Shown here piece by piece: positions 25,937-38,529 of a stretch of 64,000 bases of DNA (positions are counted from its first letter, which is position 1; the number at the start of each line of letters is the position of its first letter). The stretch comes from Struthidea cinerea (lineage: Eukaryota > Chordata > Aves > Passeriformes > Corcoracidae). The DNA lies in NCBI GenBank assembly GCA_013397865.1, contig VZTI01002590.1, forward strand, positions 139,553-203,552, written 5' to 3'. Position numbers and translations under genes: made by a program. Below the pieces are notes generated by a model that saw nothing but the letters and a program-made list of their open reading frames with translations, was not told the DNA's origin and ran no database searches.

Positions 25937-27436
25937 CTGATTTAAAAAAATAACCAATATTTTAATCTAATATTACTAATAATTAGATTAATATTGCATT
26001 TTAATCTAATTATTACTTAAGTACTAGTAGGTACGACTATGCTAAAGTAATCATGTAACAGCTACTTGCAGTCGCATATTGATGATCGAGTAACTTTTAC
26101 TTGCTTTCTGCAATATATGTAGAGGGATAAAAGGAAGACAGCACCTGCAAATCTACAGACGTTTGATATTAGATCTTATGCGGTATCCAGGATAAAAGCA
26201 TAAAAACATTAGAGGCAAAAATTTTAAATATATTTTACTTTCAAACAAAAAGAATAGATATATGTAAAATATTCTAAATCACTGTCAGTAGAGATTGAAA
26301 TCGCCAGTATGCTGGCAGACCATGCAATTATTGACCATTCTGTGTATCATCACATTGCAAACCAACTATTCTGACAGGGAAAATGATATCACTAAGGATT
26401 TTTTATGTAGAAGCCACCTACGAATCTATGCATCTTTGAAGCTGAATCTATGTCACAGCTTCTGGGAGCGTCTTGAACCACACTAAGCATTTGATGTAAA
26501 GAAAGGGAACGAAATACACTCAAGTAGTGGAAACTGCCCCATCAAACTTGACTCACTTAGAATTTACCACTGCAGCACACACAGCCTTAAATTTTATTTT
26601 TCCTGCATAAAAGAAAAAAAAGTCCTGTCAAGATCCCTTCCAGCAGTGATATGAAACAGACGCCTTCGAAGAATTCCTTAAAAGTAACATAATATTGAGT
26701 CTTTATATTGGTTGTAAACAAACATATATTTGATCTTGCTGAGGATTCAAGAAGAGAGGGCTCTAAAGATGAATGTCCCTTATTGCCCAGCCAAGAAATG
26801 TCATCCCTCTGAAAACCACTCTGGAGAAAACACACCACAATTGCAATAGTAGCAAAGCACTGCAGTATTTTACTCTTCTTTTTCCTTTCCCCCCACCTAA
26901 TATGAATAAAGGGTTTTACTACTTGCAACAATAAAACGTAAGTAATAAACCTTACCACAGCCACAAAACCTATTTACATTAAATGCTATAAGCAGATTGG
27001 TTAAGAACAAATTGGCAAGTGGCATTTCTTTTCATGAGCATTTATTTTTAGTGAACGTTTTCTTTAATTATATAGCCCATTTAGATACATCATTCTGACT
27101 TTTCCTGGTCTTCATACTACTACAGAGATTTTAATATTCATTCCATACTCTGTAATACTGCTGGTACTAGTATAGAACCCACGGATAACACTCCTGGTCT
27201 GCTCAGTGTTTTCATAAGGGACAAGAAATGCTTTTCTGATAAACTAAAATTAAGTTAGCACAAAAAATTTTAGTTATTGCTAATTTGGGACTTTTGATTT
27301 TATAATATATTAGCATAGCAAAATTTTGCCCAAGTTATATCTCAAGATCCTAACACGAATATGGGTTTCTGATATTCACTCAGGTTTTTTCATCTCCCTG
27401 CTTATTTTGCTCAGACTTCCATTTCAACCAAATTAC
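25937..27436 (-). other. DMD: DMD intron 38
   Basis: Intron of 1,500 bp with donor ATG|GTAATT and acceptor AAATCAG. Its 3' end in the transcript carries an AT-rich inverted repeat (25962-25991) close to the expected branch-point zone. The rest is unique AT-rich sequence with chance frames only. Confidence 0.92.
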
Positions 27437-27559
27437 CATATCTTTATTGAAGTCCTCCTCTTTCAGATTCACTCCCTGCTGAATTTCAACCTCCAGTGGT
27501 TCAAGCATTTTTTGTATATCGAAGTCAAATTGCTCCAATTCCTTCAAAGGAATGAAGGG
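27437..27559 (-). CDS. DMD: Dystrophin exon 38 (123 bp, start of spectrin repeat 14)
   Basis: The 41 codons begin PFIPLKELEQFDFDIQKMLE and end GVNLKEEDFNKDM. Human exon 38 (about 1776-1816) has ASIPLKELEQFNSDIQKLLE and the identical ending GVNLKEEDFNKDM. Most of the changes are at the first two residues. It forms the first helix of repeat 14. The acceptor is CCCATTTTAG and the donor ATG|GTAATT. Phase is 0/0 and the length is as in human. The exon lacks an upstream ATG, so it appears only as a comparison-based call on the minus strand. Confidence 0.97.
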
Positions 27560-30500
27560 CTAAAATGGGAGAAATACAAAGATTATTTATTTAAAGGACA
27601 CATTTAACAGTTTTATTAGATACAGAAATAAAAACAGCTATCTGTGCTACCCCCTATTGCTAAAACAATGGTAGACTTTCCATCACATTGAAAAATATCT
27701 ACACCATACTCAAAACACCCAAAGGTACAAATAAAGGTAAGAATTTATATAGAATTTCCATATAAGTAAACAAAAGAATTTTATGGTGAATGAAAATTAA
27801 AAAGGAAAAAATTAAACATATTGTCACATTCATGTGTAACAACAAGTCCAAATAAATAGTAAAATATTTCTCTTAAAAAAATAAATGTTTACACTATTTG
27901 GTAAAGTCTGGTTTGTCAGAAATTGTTCATATAGCAACAAGCAGTCCATTCAGATAAAAAAAAAAACCCTACTATTAATAATTAAGAAAATTTTAATGTT
28001 AATCTGGTTCAGTTTTGAAATAATTTTTCTCTCACAAAGAATAGCAGAAGTGTCAGGTGAATTATATAAAACAAAGGACAGAAAATCTTTGTGTAAGATA
28101 TTCCCCTAGTAGTATTTTGTAACCTATTGGGAGAAAAATCAACAAAACTTCAGGACCAAAAAAATGTCAACCAAACAAAATAGTCTCAATTCTTCCAAAA
28201 TAAAGCACAGTATAATTGTGATGCTTTAGATTAGTATTCAGTTTTGAACTCTCCTACAAGTGCTACTTATTAACAACAATGCACTCCCATTTGTTGATCT
28301 GACACAAGTGCCTGTGAATATGTAATGTATATACAATATATAATGTATTTATTAAGTGCATTGCAAACGATCAACAGAAAATTTTTCTTCTTTCAAAGCT
28401 TTAAACACAAGAAGAGAGAAAATCTGATTATTGCCTAAAATTTAGACTTAAAGGCAATTAATACTTTTTGATGGTCTAGGAACTCTTGGACACACAACCT
28501 GTCTTCTTGCTAAAGACATAAGCACATTATATCCCAACTAGTTCTCTTTTACTCTTTCCTCTGATACAATTAGCTATTACTATATGCAAAATTTGTAATG
28601 AAGACAGCTACAATAAAAATTAATCAGTTAAAACACGAGAGACTGAATGCCAAATGAAATCTGTCTTCAGATGACCTGGAAGACTCAGGGTAAAAAAGCC
28701 TTAATTGTACCTGGTTGATTAACTTAACAACAAAGATTTTGCACACTTACAAACATTAATGGAAATATAATAATGTACAATATTTATAAAGAATAATACT
28801 GTGCTCACAAATTTTCATTAAGAGGCTCAGAATTACACTCATCAAGCACTTCAGCTGAGTTAGAGATAGTAGAAAACTACACTGCAATTTCTTCTCAAAT
28901 GCACTGAAGGATATTTTCTAAAGTACTTAAATCTCATTAAAAGACAAACCAACTAATAAAATTGGAATATAAAATTTATAGTCTCTGAAAAAGGCTAAAA
29001 ACAATAATAAAAAGGAAAGTGGAAGGAAAAATACTAAATTAATTCCAGTAATTGAATGATGTTCAAAGATTACTTGAAAATGTTAAGTCTCATTTCAGTA
29101 CACTATGAAGATTCTGTTAATTCAGGACATGAAATTATATACTACCATTCACTGACTTAATGGGTCATTTCTTATTTACCTCACTGTAGTACTTATTATT
29201 GTTAGTATTTGAAAAAATATGGCTAATTTGAAGATAGATGAGAAATTATTGAAAATAGGTTATAAGAGCTTACAATCCTCTTGAATTTATGTTTTAATCT
29301 TTCACAGAGAAAATAAAAAAAAAAACTAAATATGGGGAAAAAAAAAGCAAGAACACTTAGGAAGCGTTATCACCCCACAATAATAATAATTTTCCAGCTC
29401 ATGAAGCCGAAATCATAACAAAAGTGCAATTACTGACATTATACAGGTAGACAGTAAAAAAGTACCCAGTAATTTGTTTCTTCATCCAAATGCATACAGC
29501 AAGTCAGTAGAATAGTCAATAATTCAGACCAGTTTTTACCTCTCTATCTGATCCAATACGTATTATTATAAGTATCCCTTGTGAATCATATTCTACCTGT
29601 GCATTCCAAGGTCCTGGAAAAGATCCCCTAAATTCTAATTTACCATTATAATTTGTGTGCTGTAGTTATTCCTCTCATTTTGCTGGGCACTTCTTCTCTA
29701 AATCTCAGTGTGGTGCTGTCAATTCCAGCCCACCTTGTCTTTAGAAATGGAAGAAAACCTGAGAGATAAGGCTGCAGGTGGAAGACATTTGCAGGCTGAA
29801 GTGTTCTGAAGACACTTCCTCTTGATAAGCATCTTTTGTCCCAGCTTTGAGTGAGGCCAGAACACGCAATGCAAACACTGAACCCCCAATAAGCCATCTA
29901 CAGGTAGACCCATTTTTCCCTAGGACAAGCAATAATTTCACAGGACCCTACCAAAGGATGCATCAGCTCATCATGTTTACAACAACAAGGAAGTGCAAAG
30001 TAAAACTGAGATGGAAATCCAGACTGCAGACAGCAGGTGTTCAGAGTAAAAACATCAGATAACACCGTTGTTCAGGCTTCTTGCAAAGATATCCTCAGCC
30101 TACAGTTTGTACATGTTGTAAGAAGTAGGTAAGGAGTTAGAATGGCTGAAATACTACTGATGGCCATTAGGAAAAAAATTTGTTACCTTTATTCAGAAGA
30201 CATTATTTTGTTTCAGAAATGAAACCTAAAGAAACCCAAATATCCACAAAGATGTGCTGGTTAGGCAGAATACTGAGCCCTGCACAGACCTCAAACAACT
30301 CATGGAAACCATGTCTCTTTGCTTATGCTTTTTGCAAAGCTTATTTCCTGCTTTGCCATGGATCCTCGGCACATTTATTTCCAGTGCTACTGCAGCGACC
30401 AGCAATAATAGTTTAGATTAGGATCCATGCATTCCCATTATCCTATATACCAACCTGCATGGCAACCTGATTTAATCTGGTGAATAGCTCTTCAGAATAA

Positions 30501-31081
30501 AGGCAGCAAATACAATGGAGAAAGTAGGTGGCTTATGTCCTTCTTCATTCCAATTCAGAAATCACAATTTGGCTAAAAATTACCTAATCTATGCTGAATT
30601 CATATTTAACAGTCAAACTGGTTGTACAGATGAGCAGCTGAAGCAGAATTGATATCATCTCTACCTATGTGTTTCTATCTCAAGTGCCTGTGAATCTCAG
30701 ACTCACAGGAAAAGACTAAATGCATTTGAAGAAAAATTAGCTCTCAAAACCCAATCTATATGAAAAAAGGCTACTCATACTTTGAAAACTTGGGGACTTA
30801 CTAATTCTCAGATGATCATTTTTTGTAAGTTAATGAAGTAATCATTGTTACATTCAAATAAAGTCAGTGAATACTTGAAATCGTGAAACAGTGAAAAAAG
30901 ACCTTAATGCTAAAACCCCCAAATCTTCACACTTAATAAAAAATAAATCCTTAGGCTCTACATTGTTTTGTGTTAAAAGCTTAGTTTTTGGAGGAACTGT
31001 AGCCCACTATGTAGTTGCAATTGTGCACCCTATACAAACACCATTTTTTATGCATCTCCTTATGAAAGCAAGTCCTCCTAC
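27560..31081 (-). other. DMD: DMD intron 37
   Basis: Intron of 3,522 bp with donor AAG|GTAGGA and acceptor CCCATTTTAG. It is mostly AT-rich unique DNA. The block at about 29650-30420 is richer in GC and more complex than its surroundings, but it gave no recognisable element or gene. Confidence 0.9.
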
Positions 31082-31252
31082 CTTTACACTCTTAATTCTT
31101 TGTGATATAGTTGCAAATCGCTGGTTGAGCTCTGAGAGTTTAGGCTCTACTACTTTCCTGCAGTGATCCCCACGGTTTGTCATCAAGTCTCTGGCCTGGT
31201 CACGCACAGAGTCCACCTTGGGGTGAATGTCATTCAGCTCAGCCTTTAAGCG
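31082..31252 (-). CDS. DMD: Dystrophin exon 37 (171 bp, second half of repeat 13)
   Basis: The 57 codons begin RLKAELNDIHPKVDSVRDQA and end ATISQRIKSVK. Human exon 37 (about 1719-1775) has RLKAELNDIRPKVDSTRDQA and AAISHRIKTGK. The segment NRGDHCRK, with its cysteine, is identical. It encodes the later helices of repeat 13. The acceptor is GGACTGTAG with few pyrimidines, and the donor is AAG|GTAGGA; the frame runs on into the intron as VGGLAF, which is not dystrophin. Phase 0/0, human length. Confidence 0.97.
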
Positions 31253-32902
31253 CTACAGTCCGTGAGCAAGAGACAGGGCTTGAAGTTAGTAATAAATGCA
31301 AAGAGAGAGAAAGAGAGAGAGAGAGAAAGTGTGCAAAGGAATAGGGAGCAAAACCACAAAGCAAATTCAGATAATTATGCAAGAGTGTGTAAATCCAGTA
31401 GAAATGCCTTAGATAACATTCCCACTCATATCCCTCAAATTTATAGCAGGAACGTATCTACGTGTCTGTTTTAATATCTCCTAGAGGAAATTCATGGTTA
31501 TCATTATTTCTAGGCAGATTCTTATCTGCAATAATATTGCAGCACATTTCAGGATGCACTAAATTATTCTATGCTCCTAAAGCTAGGGAGAGCTGCTAAT
31601 TCATGTATTATAGAACTTGCATGTATAATTGTTGCTCTCATTACTGCTCATGGCCAAATTTCAGGCAATTAAAAATGACCAGATTAAAAAAAAAAAACAA
31701 CAAAACAACAACAACAACAACAACAAAAAAAAAAACTAAACTAAACTAAAAACAAACAAAAAAAACCCAAAACCCAAAAAAACCCAAACCAAAACAAAAA
31801 AAAACCAAAGACCAAAACAACCAAAAAACCAACCAACCAAAAAAACCCCTTTATCCTGTGTAATAGTAATTGTAACAGTACAGGCAGGGGCCAAAAAAGA
31901 TGGTGAGGCATTTGGGAATCAGAAATACAGTTGGGCATTAAGAATTACATTTCACTGTCTGCATGCAATGCCTTTGTGCAATGGAAAAACATATATACAG
32001 GTATTGATAATTTTACTTTGTATCTGATTGTGGCAAAATTGCTCCTTCATCTACAAAAGCCAGTCTCATAATCCTGCTGAGATCAATGAGGCATCGATTT
32101 ATGTTCTGCCTTGGAATTTTTAAAATTTTTCTGTAGTAAATGGCATCATTATGTTAGTGTCAGCAATACAATTCTGATTTTGATTGGCAAACTCTTACTC
32201 AGATAGTAGGTACTGACCATGGAGTTCAATACAAAGTAAAATTTCACATTGACTTCAGAAGGAAAAGAAAAATCCCTACAGATAGTAATTTGATGTTGTT
32301 CTTAAGGTATTTTAAACAAGAAAGTTTAGCATTCCCATCCATATTACAAGGTAATTTTTCATCAGTTGGTCAAATGATGCAGTCAGCCATCTAAAACCTT
32401 CTGCTCAATACGCTAACCCAGGATTCTACAGCTAGTTCACTACATAATTTTCTTCTCTGTGTTGTTAATATGGCCTCAATGTAAACAAAGTTTATAGAAT
32501 TAAGATGATCATATGACAGAGATATCATAGATATTGGAAAAGAAAACAGAAATACAATTAAAAATGAAGGGGACAGAAAAAAAAAAAAGATTTTGTTCAA
32601 ACAAAACAAAACCTTGTGTTAAAGGAGTATTTTCCAACAGACATACGTTTAATAATCCGCTGTTCTACTCACCAGAAAGTTCCCAAGACTTACAATAACA
32701 ATCTGGTTTTATTTCTGCAGGGATTTAATTTTGGTGTTACAGAGCGAATTTATTAAGTAATCTACAAGCTGCCAGAGGGTAGCTTTATCACATTAAAAAA
32801 AAAAAAAAAAATCAATTTGTGATACTTTTTGAAATATGCTAGTTTTGACACAGTCCTTTTTAGAATAAAGTTAATGCTTTCCAGAAAATCACTTTTTTTT
32901 AC
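31253..32902 (-). other. DMD: DMD intron 36
   Basis: Intron of 1,650 bp with donor AAG|GTAAAA and acceptor ACTGTAG. It includes a GA-rich microsatellite (about 31300-31327), a large A/C-rich tract (31684-31850), and a 17-base poly-A near 32795-32811. No gene is seen. Confidence 0.92.
31684..31850 (+). repeat. A/C-rich low-complexity tract
   Basis: A poly-A start is followed by a run of CAA units, then mixed AAAAC and AAACCC units. In the dystrophin sense strand this becomes T with interspersed GG and GGG, with at least four G-triplets within about 110 bases. There is no coding potential despite an open frame on the minus strand. Confidence 0.9.
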
Positions 32903-33031
32903 CTTAAGAATTTCCTCTTTTTGCTGGGGTTTTTGTTTGTCAGATTCATCCAACAGTATTTCAGCACGATACATCCAAGTAGTGACATTAGCTATATTCT
33001 GATCAAAAGCCTCCATGTGCTTTTGATATTC
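32903..33031 (-). CDS. DMD: Dystrophin exon 36 (129 bp, first half of repeat 13)
   Basis: The 43 codons begin EYQKHMEAFDQNIANVTTWM and end KQKPQQKEEILK. Human exon 36 (about 1676-1718) has EYQKHMETFDQNVDHITKWI and KKKPQQKEDVLK. The tryptophan in the first helix and LLDES are conserved, as expected for a spectrin repeat core. The acceptor is CACATACAG and the donor AAG|GTAAAA, followed by an A-rich run. Phase 0/0, human length. Confidence 0.98.
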
Positions 33032-35008
33032 CTGTATGTGAAAAAGGTAAATACTGCATACAAAAAACGTAACCAGAACTGAAATAACAGCTGTAGTTAT
33101 GCCAACTATGGCAAACATGCACACATTATGACATTATGAAAACTTTTTATTTTACACAGTAACTTCCTGTTTTGTGAAGGATAGAATCTGTTTGTTTGCT
33201 TCACTTTACATGTTAGGTTTCTTTAAAAAGACATTCTAGGAGAGAGAGAGAGGCTTCCAAAGTGACAGGCAGCAGGAGGACAAAATCACAGCAAGACGCA
33301 GGTGTCGGCAGCTCAGCGAGGCTGCTGAGAGGAACAGGAAGCTATTAGCCAGACCTACTGCAGGTACAAAGGGGTGTTTCCCAAGAATGAGGTACAGAAT
33401 TCATTTTGGAAAGCCCGTAAAGTTGACTGAAACTCAGAGAGCCACAAGGATGCACTTGCAAAACCACAGTCAAGACTGGGAGCTTTGTATGTAAACCTCT
33501 AATTGACATTTCATCTAATTCTCTGCTTTGAGATTTTGCTTTTTAAAAGCTATTCTAGTTGATATTCTGATCAATCTTCCTTTCCCTGCTTCATTTAAAA
33601 CTTGGTCTTCTCTGGTGAGCTCACTAGAATGTGGCCTATGCATATCCCACACAATATATATGCAAACCACACATCCAAGATCAAAGGTATTACCAGTCCT
33701 TTTGGCCCCCAAATGTATGTACCTTTATCTTACATTGTTCTAAAATTGGTAAAAGAACCTCAACTACCTCTCTTAGATCTTTTATCATGTGCTTTAGCAA
33801 ATATTAACCATAGAATCCAAAGCAGAGAAAGAGAGGATGTACAGGAATACATAACTATATCAATCTGTAAACTCCATCATATGCTTATAATCAGTTCCAT
33901 ACTGAATCTGTGCACCTACACGATTCTGAATGAAATGCTTAAGTTTTCCAGATTCTTTCACCTGGATACTGCACTCAGCTGAGGAAGCCCTGTAGTGATG
34001 CTGTACATTTATTGCCAAAGCATTTGTAATGCAGCCATACAGACTCTAGTGGAGCTCTAACACATCAAGCCCTGAAAAGTCATGACCAAGGCCAGCATAC
34101 CCTTAAAATCACTTCAGTTTCTCTGGAGTGAAACTTCATTCCCATGCTCTCAAGATCAAGAACAGCATGTAAAATTTCCCAAAGCATTCTGACAGCCCCG
34201 TGGTTAAGACCCTTCTGTAGTTACAGGTTCAAACTGTCACCGCTTCATGACAGAATGAATTTGAAGGCAGAATAAAGTTCTGTGACTATCTGCAGTTTGA
34301 GGCAGCTAGGGCTGAGGCTCCTGAATCTGTATGAAATGTGTATTAGGGATTTTACTGCCTACTAGGCTTAATCCGGTCCCCTTAAGGCATTACCCCCACC
34401 TAAACATGCCCTATAAAACTATCCAAAGAAGGATCATGAAGCTCTGAAAGACCAGATCATAGTCCTTCAGCACATCAGGTGTGCATCCTGAGGAGAGCTT
34501 ATGATTTAGATGCCTCTGAAATTAATCTAATTCACACACACCAGAACTACTCTGTGGGCCAAACCAGCTTGCAAGTGGAAACTTATTTCCCAACTGTACT
34601 ATTCCAAACAGACATGCTAATGCAGCCAAAAGTAGCTAATGTTGTTGGTATCAATACTAAGACTTACTCAACTTATTTGACTGTTTTTTTTTTTTTTGCT
34701 TGAGTCATACTGAAGTAGTCTCTGTCCTTTAAACTGCATTTCATTTATTAGGAAAAAAAACCCAAACCAAAAACAATGCAAGAACTATCGAGACAGACAG
34801 GATTGCAAACTGCAAACAATCAAGATTCCACTCGGTAATCAATCAGATTCTTGAAACACAAAGTGTACTAAACAACAATCAATCTGATTGTGTACCTGTG
34901 TATTCAATAAGCACAGTCCAAGGCACCAGAAAAAGCACTTCTATAAGGCTGGGCACGTACAACTGGAAACCACCATTTCCTCTGCGTGAAGAAATGCATT
35001 TTCCTTAC
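33032..35008 (-). other. DMD: DMD intron 35
   Basis: Intron of 1,977 bp with donor CTG|GTAAGG and acceptor CACATACAG. It holds a GC-richer block near 33240-33420 and moderately complex sequence at 34040-34620, neither assigned to a known element. A 15-base oligo-T lies near 34684-34698. No extra exon is supported. Confidence 0.9.
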
Positions 35009-35188
35009 CAGTAACAGATTGAACCATTCCTCAGCACGTGAAGTTACCGCTTTCCAGTTACTGTTCAGCAGGCTGAGTTTATCGTCCACAAGACTTTCCT
35101 TGCCTTTCATCACTGTCTTCAAATTCTCTCCTAAATCACTGATGCTCTTAAGCTGGACCTGGCGTTTCTCAATCTCCTTCCGTGTTGC
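35009..35188 (-). CDS. DMD: Dystrophin exon 35 (180 bp, spectrin repeat 12)
   Basis: The 60 codons begin ATRKEIEKRQVQLKSISDLG and end SRAEEWFNLLL. Human exon 35 (about 1616-1675) has ATQKEIEKQKVHLKSITEVG and SRAEEWLNLLL. The stretches KLSLLNSNW and AVTSRAEEW are kept, including both core tryptophans. It covers most of repeat 12. The acceptor is CTCATGTAG and the donor CTG|GTAAGG. Phase 0/0, human length. An overlapping minus-strand frame runs past the donor but loses similarity there. Confidence 0.98.
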
Positions 35189-38100
35189 CTACATGAGCAG
35201 AACAAGAAATAAAATTTCTGGGAATTAAAAAATATCCACACTAAGAACATGAAATATTAAAACAGGCAGCAAGTTTATACTAGAACACACAGTCTTGCTT
35301 CCTACAGGAAGGGAAAGCATTCTGTGAAGAGCAGCAAGTACAAAGCAAATAGTTTCTCTTGAGCTCTGATAAAATTGCATATATTTTTCATCTTCTTGCA
35401 ATAGCTTGATTTTAAAAAGCATGAATTATCTTTCATTTCAGTGTTCAAAATATAGTTTTAATACTTAATTATTTAAAAATTAATCCACATTTTATAACAT
35501 TTATATAGAGAAGTTTAAAGTTACTTTTTGTATAATAAAATCAGATAGTTATCAAATAGCACATAAAGCTTACATAATAAATGGGACAATAATACAGCAT
35601 CATGATGACATCTTAAGACAGAAAACTCTATCAAAAATAGTCTAGTGAATATTTTATTACTTTAATATTTTTCAATGCAATCTTTTTCAGAAGAAATTGT
35701 GTTATTTTCTTCCATTAAACTTGTTTCCTAATTGTAGAAACACATATTTTCATTACATTCACTTGGGATTTCATTCTGCAAACTAAAATACTAAAATAAG
35801 CTATTGCCCACAGCATTTCTAAGCTTGAATGACTAAAACATATATGCAGTGCTATAAAGGCAGATTTCCAGCATCTCTTCCCACTGGCTTCTTACCTTAC
35901 AGATCTGATATATAACATAATTTACTCATTATTCGTGGCTTAATATTTGCTACAACATGCAAGAAGTCCAACAAAAGGATCAAATCCCAATGTATTTACA
36001 CAACTTGTAAAAAAGCAGGTGTTTAAATAATAAACAGTGAGATGACAGTGCAAAGTATAGCAGTCTTGCTGAATACTCAAGCAGAGGCACAAACTCCTTA
36101 TACCTAATTTCACATATAACCAGTTTTTATGAGAGAAATTTATCTGAGATCCTTGGCACCTGATAGCAATGATCCAGGCATATAAATCTCTGCTTATAAA
36201 ATAAAGCTCCAAGCAGAAACGAAGTGTTCCAAGCTGAACACAAACAGGAGAAAGAGAAGAAGCACTAGTCTCCAGAGACACTGATTTCTCTCAGAAACTT
36301 GAATACAGCAAAAGGAAAAATGCTTCTAAACAAATGGCAAACACAATTCTTCCATCTCAGGAAGAATGCTGTTATGTGGTAGAACACCACCTTTATGACC
36401 TCCATGTTATCACATCTCTCATGGTCACAGATCAATATAAATTTGTTGATAAGGTATTGATAATGAAAGTAGAATGTTCATTTTTCAGTAAAAACAGTAT
36501 AAAATTATTCTTTTTGGTAAAATAGAACCTTAATAGTACCTTAAACTTCTTCAGTGTGTCGTGGTTAAAGCAGCAACTCACTTCCTATGCTTAACAGAAT
36601 TCATGATCTCATTTTGCAGTGTTATTTCACAGAAAAGTTCTTACACTTGTATTTCATCTAAGTATGAGAAATTTTCCACTTTCTATCAATTTTCTAAAAT
36701 ACAGAGGATATATAATTATAGAATTTGAAAAGGAGAGTTTAAAATGTCAGCACGTCCTCGTCAGATCAAAGGAAGAACATTCCCTCTTCTAGTACTGTTT
36801 TATCTGTTTCATAGGAGGTGCAAAGTGTCACCATGAAAAAAGAATACACAAGGATATAATTTACCTTCAAATGAGGATGGAAAATTTTGATTAGCTTTAT
36901 TTCTTTTTCTAAACAATTTACTTTCATTTGGAAAAGACTCTCTGAAGTGTATTTAACATGGGTTGTTGTTTCTTTTGTATTTTACACTTATGAAAACGCC
37001 TACCAGTCTTGGGCTGAATAAATAAATATTAATCCCAACTAGCAAACAGATGGATCAAATAATTAAATGTCTATTAAATAAAACTTCTACCAAAAAAACA
37101 GATGTGTAATTCCCTATGTGTGAGAAAGGAGTTATTCCTTTCAAAGTAAAGAAATAATGTAAACTAAAGACTAGGTCACCTCTGGGTGATATGAATTTTA
37201 ATATCCCTGTGTAATTGCAAGTAAGGGACATGAACCAAGTAAATCACACTTCCACTCACCGTCCTAAAAAAGCATTGTGGCCTTCAACACAACATTGAAA
37301 TGACAAAAGTATCTTCCTCAATACTTCGACTCTCAGTTATTACAAGTCCTTATGTATAAAATACTAGACCCAGTGAATACAACCAAAAAACTAGCAGGGT
37401 CTGTAAAGTCAGTGGGATTCCACACTGCATTATCAGCTACGACTTCCTCTGTAGATTATGATGTACACCTGTTAAACTAACTTCCTTTCACAACTTCAAT
37501 AAAACATCTCTGTTTGGTTTTGTTTTTAATTTGTCATCTCTGCGCTATATTCCTAAGAAGTCTGTTTTTCTTTCCAGTATTACTAGAAAGTGATAGTCCA
37601 CACATACTTAATTCACTGCAATATAACAGACAGCACTGGTCAATTTTCTGTAAAAAAAAAAATCAAAAGTACTGCTATTAATTCAACAACATTCTAGAAA
37701 ACAAAAAAGAATGTGTCATGATGCCAGGATTTAAACAAGATTATTTCAGTAAAACTCAGGGAGTGGCTTTTAAATTCTCCTAATTTTTAAAGAGTAAGTT
37801 CCACACAGCCTTGCTGGATTTAAAATGCCTTCTGGTTGCCGTAACATCAAATTGCATTCCAGCTGTGCAGTTTATTTGAAAATATATAAGAAAGTTGTAG
37901 AATTTTAACTACAGAATTAATAGAATTAGCTCTGCAAGTTAAGAATGACATTTAAAACACTTAACACCTTAAAAAACCCCAAATCCCCAACTCCCAACCA
38001 CCACAATGTGTACAACATGAAACATTAACAAATAAAGTGGTGAAACTCTTCCCAGAAAGATTAGGCAATTTATATGTTTTGATTTTGTGTGTTTATCAGG

Positions 38101-38494
38101 GTGAAACTATGCAACATAAATAAAACACATAAATGTAGGAGTTGTGAAGAAGATATTTTTCTGATATAATCATGGCATCTTGGGGAAACAAAAACATGTA
38201 AACAAAAGATAGAACTAAACATCATAACACTGAACATTCACTCAGAGCTGTGAAAATTTATCAGCAATGTTGAACAGTTCCAAAACAGATTATCTTCATT
38301 CTGTTATTTATCATTATAGTGAAGTTATTACATTCACTTTTTTTTTTCCCTTTAAGAGTAGTATATTTATTTATAAAACAAAATCTTATTCAAGTGTGTA
38401 TTACCTGCTGGAAGAGAAAGGTTCCATAAGTACTCCCAGGAAAGATATCTCCATTAAAATGTGTATACAAATTATACAGATTATATTAAGGAGA

Positions 38495-38529
38495 AATATA
38501 TATATATGAGTATATATATATATATATAG
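38495..38529 (+). repeat. (TA)n microsatellite with interruption
   Basis: Alternating T and A on either side of a short GAG interruption, about 35 bases in all. It is likely polymorphic and prone to forming a cruciform or RNA hairpin. It lies inside intron 34. Confidence 0.9.

Noticed and set aside
26587..26964. A 125-codon minus-strand frame in intron 38
   Set aside because: Mixed hydrophobic text with no family signature, no splice context, and composition like the surrounding intron.
33602..33982. A 126-codon plus-strand frame in intron 35
   Set aside because: No recognisable domain, overlapped by frames on both strands, AT-rich codon pattern; a chance frame.
34190..34290. Ancient tRNA-type SINE (MIR/CORE-like): gtggttaagac and ggttcaaact
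   Set aside because: Only the two short box-like pieces match; spacing is short and no core or tail is recognisable.
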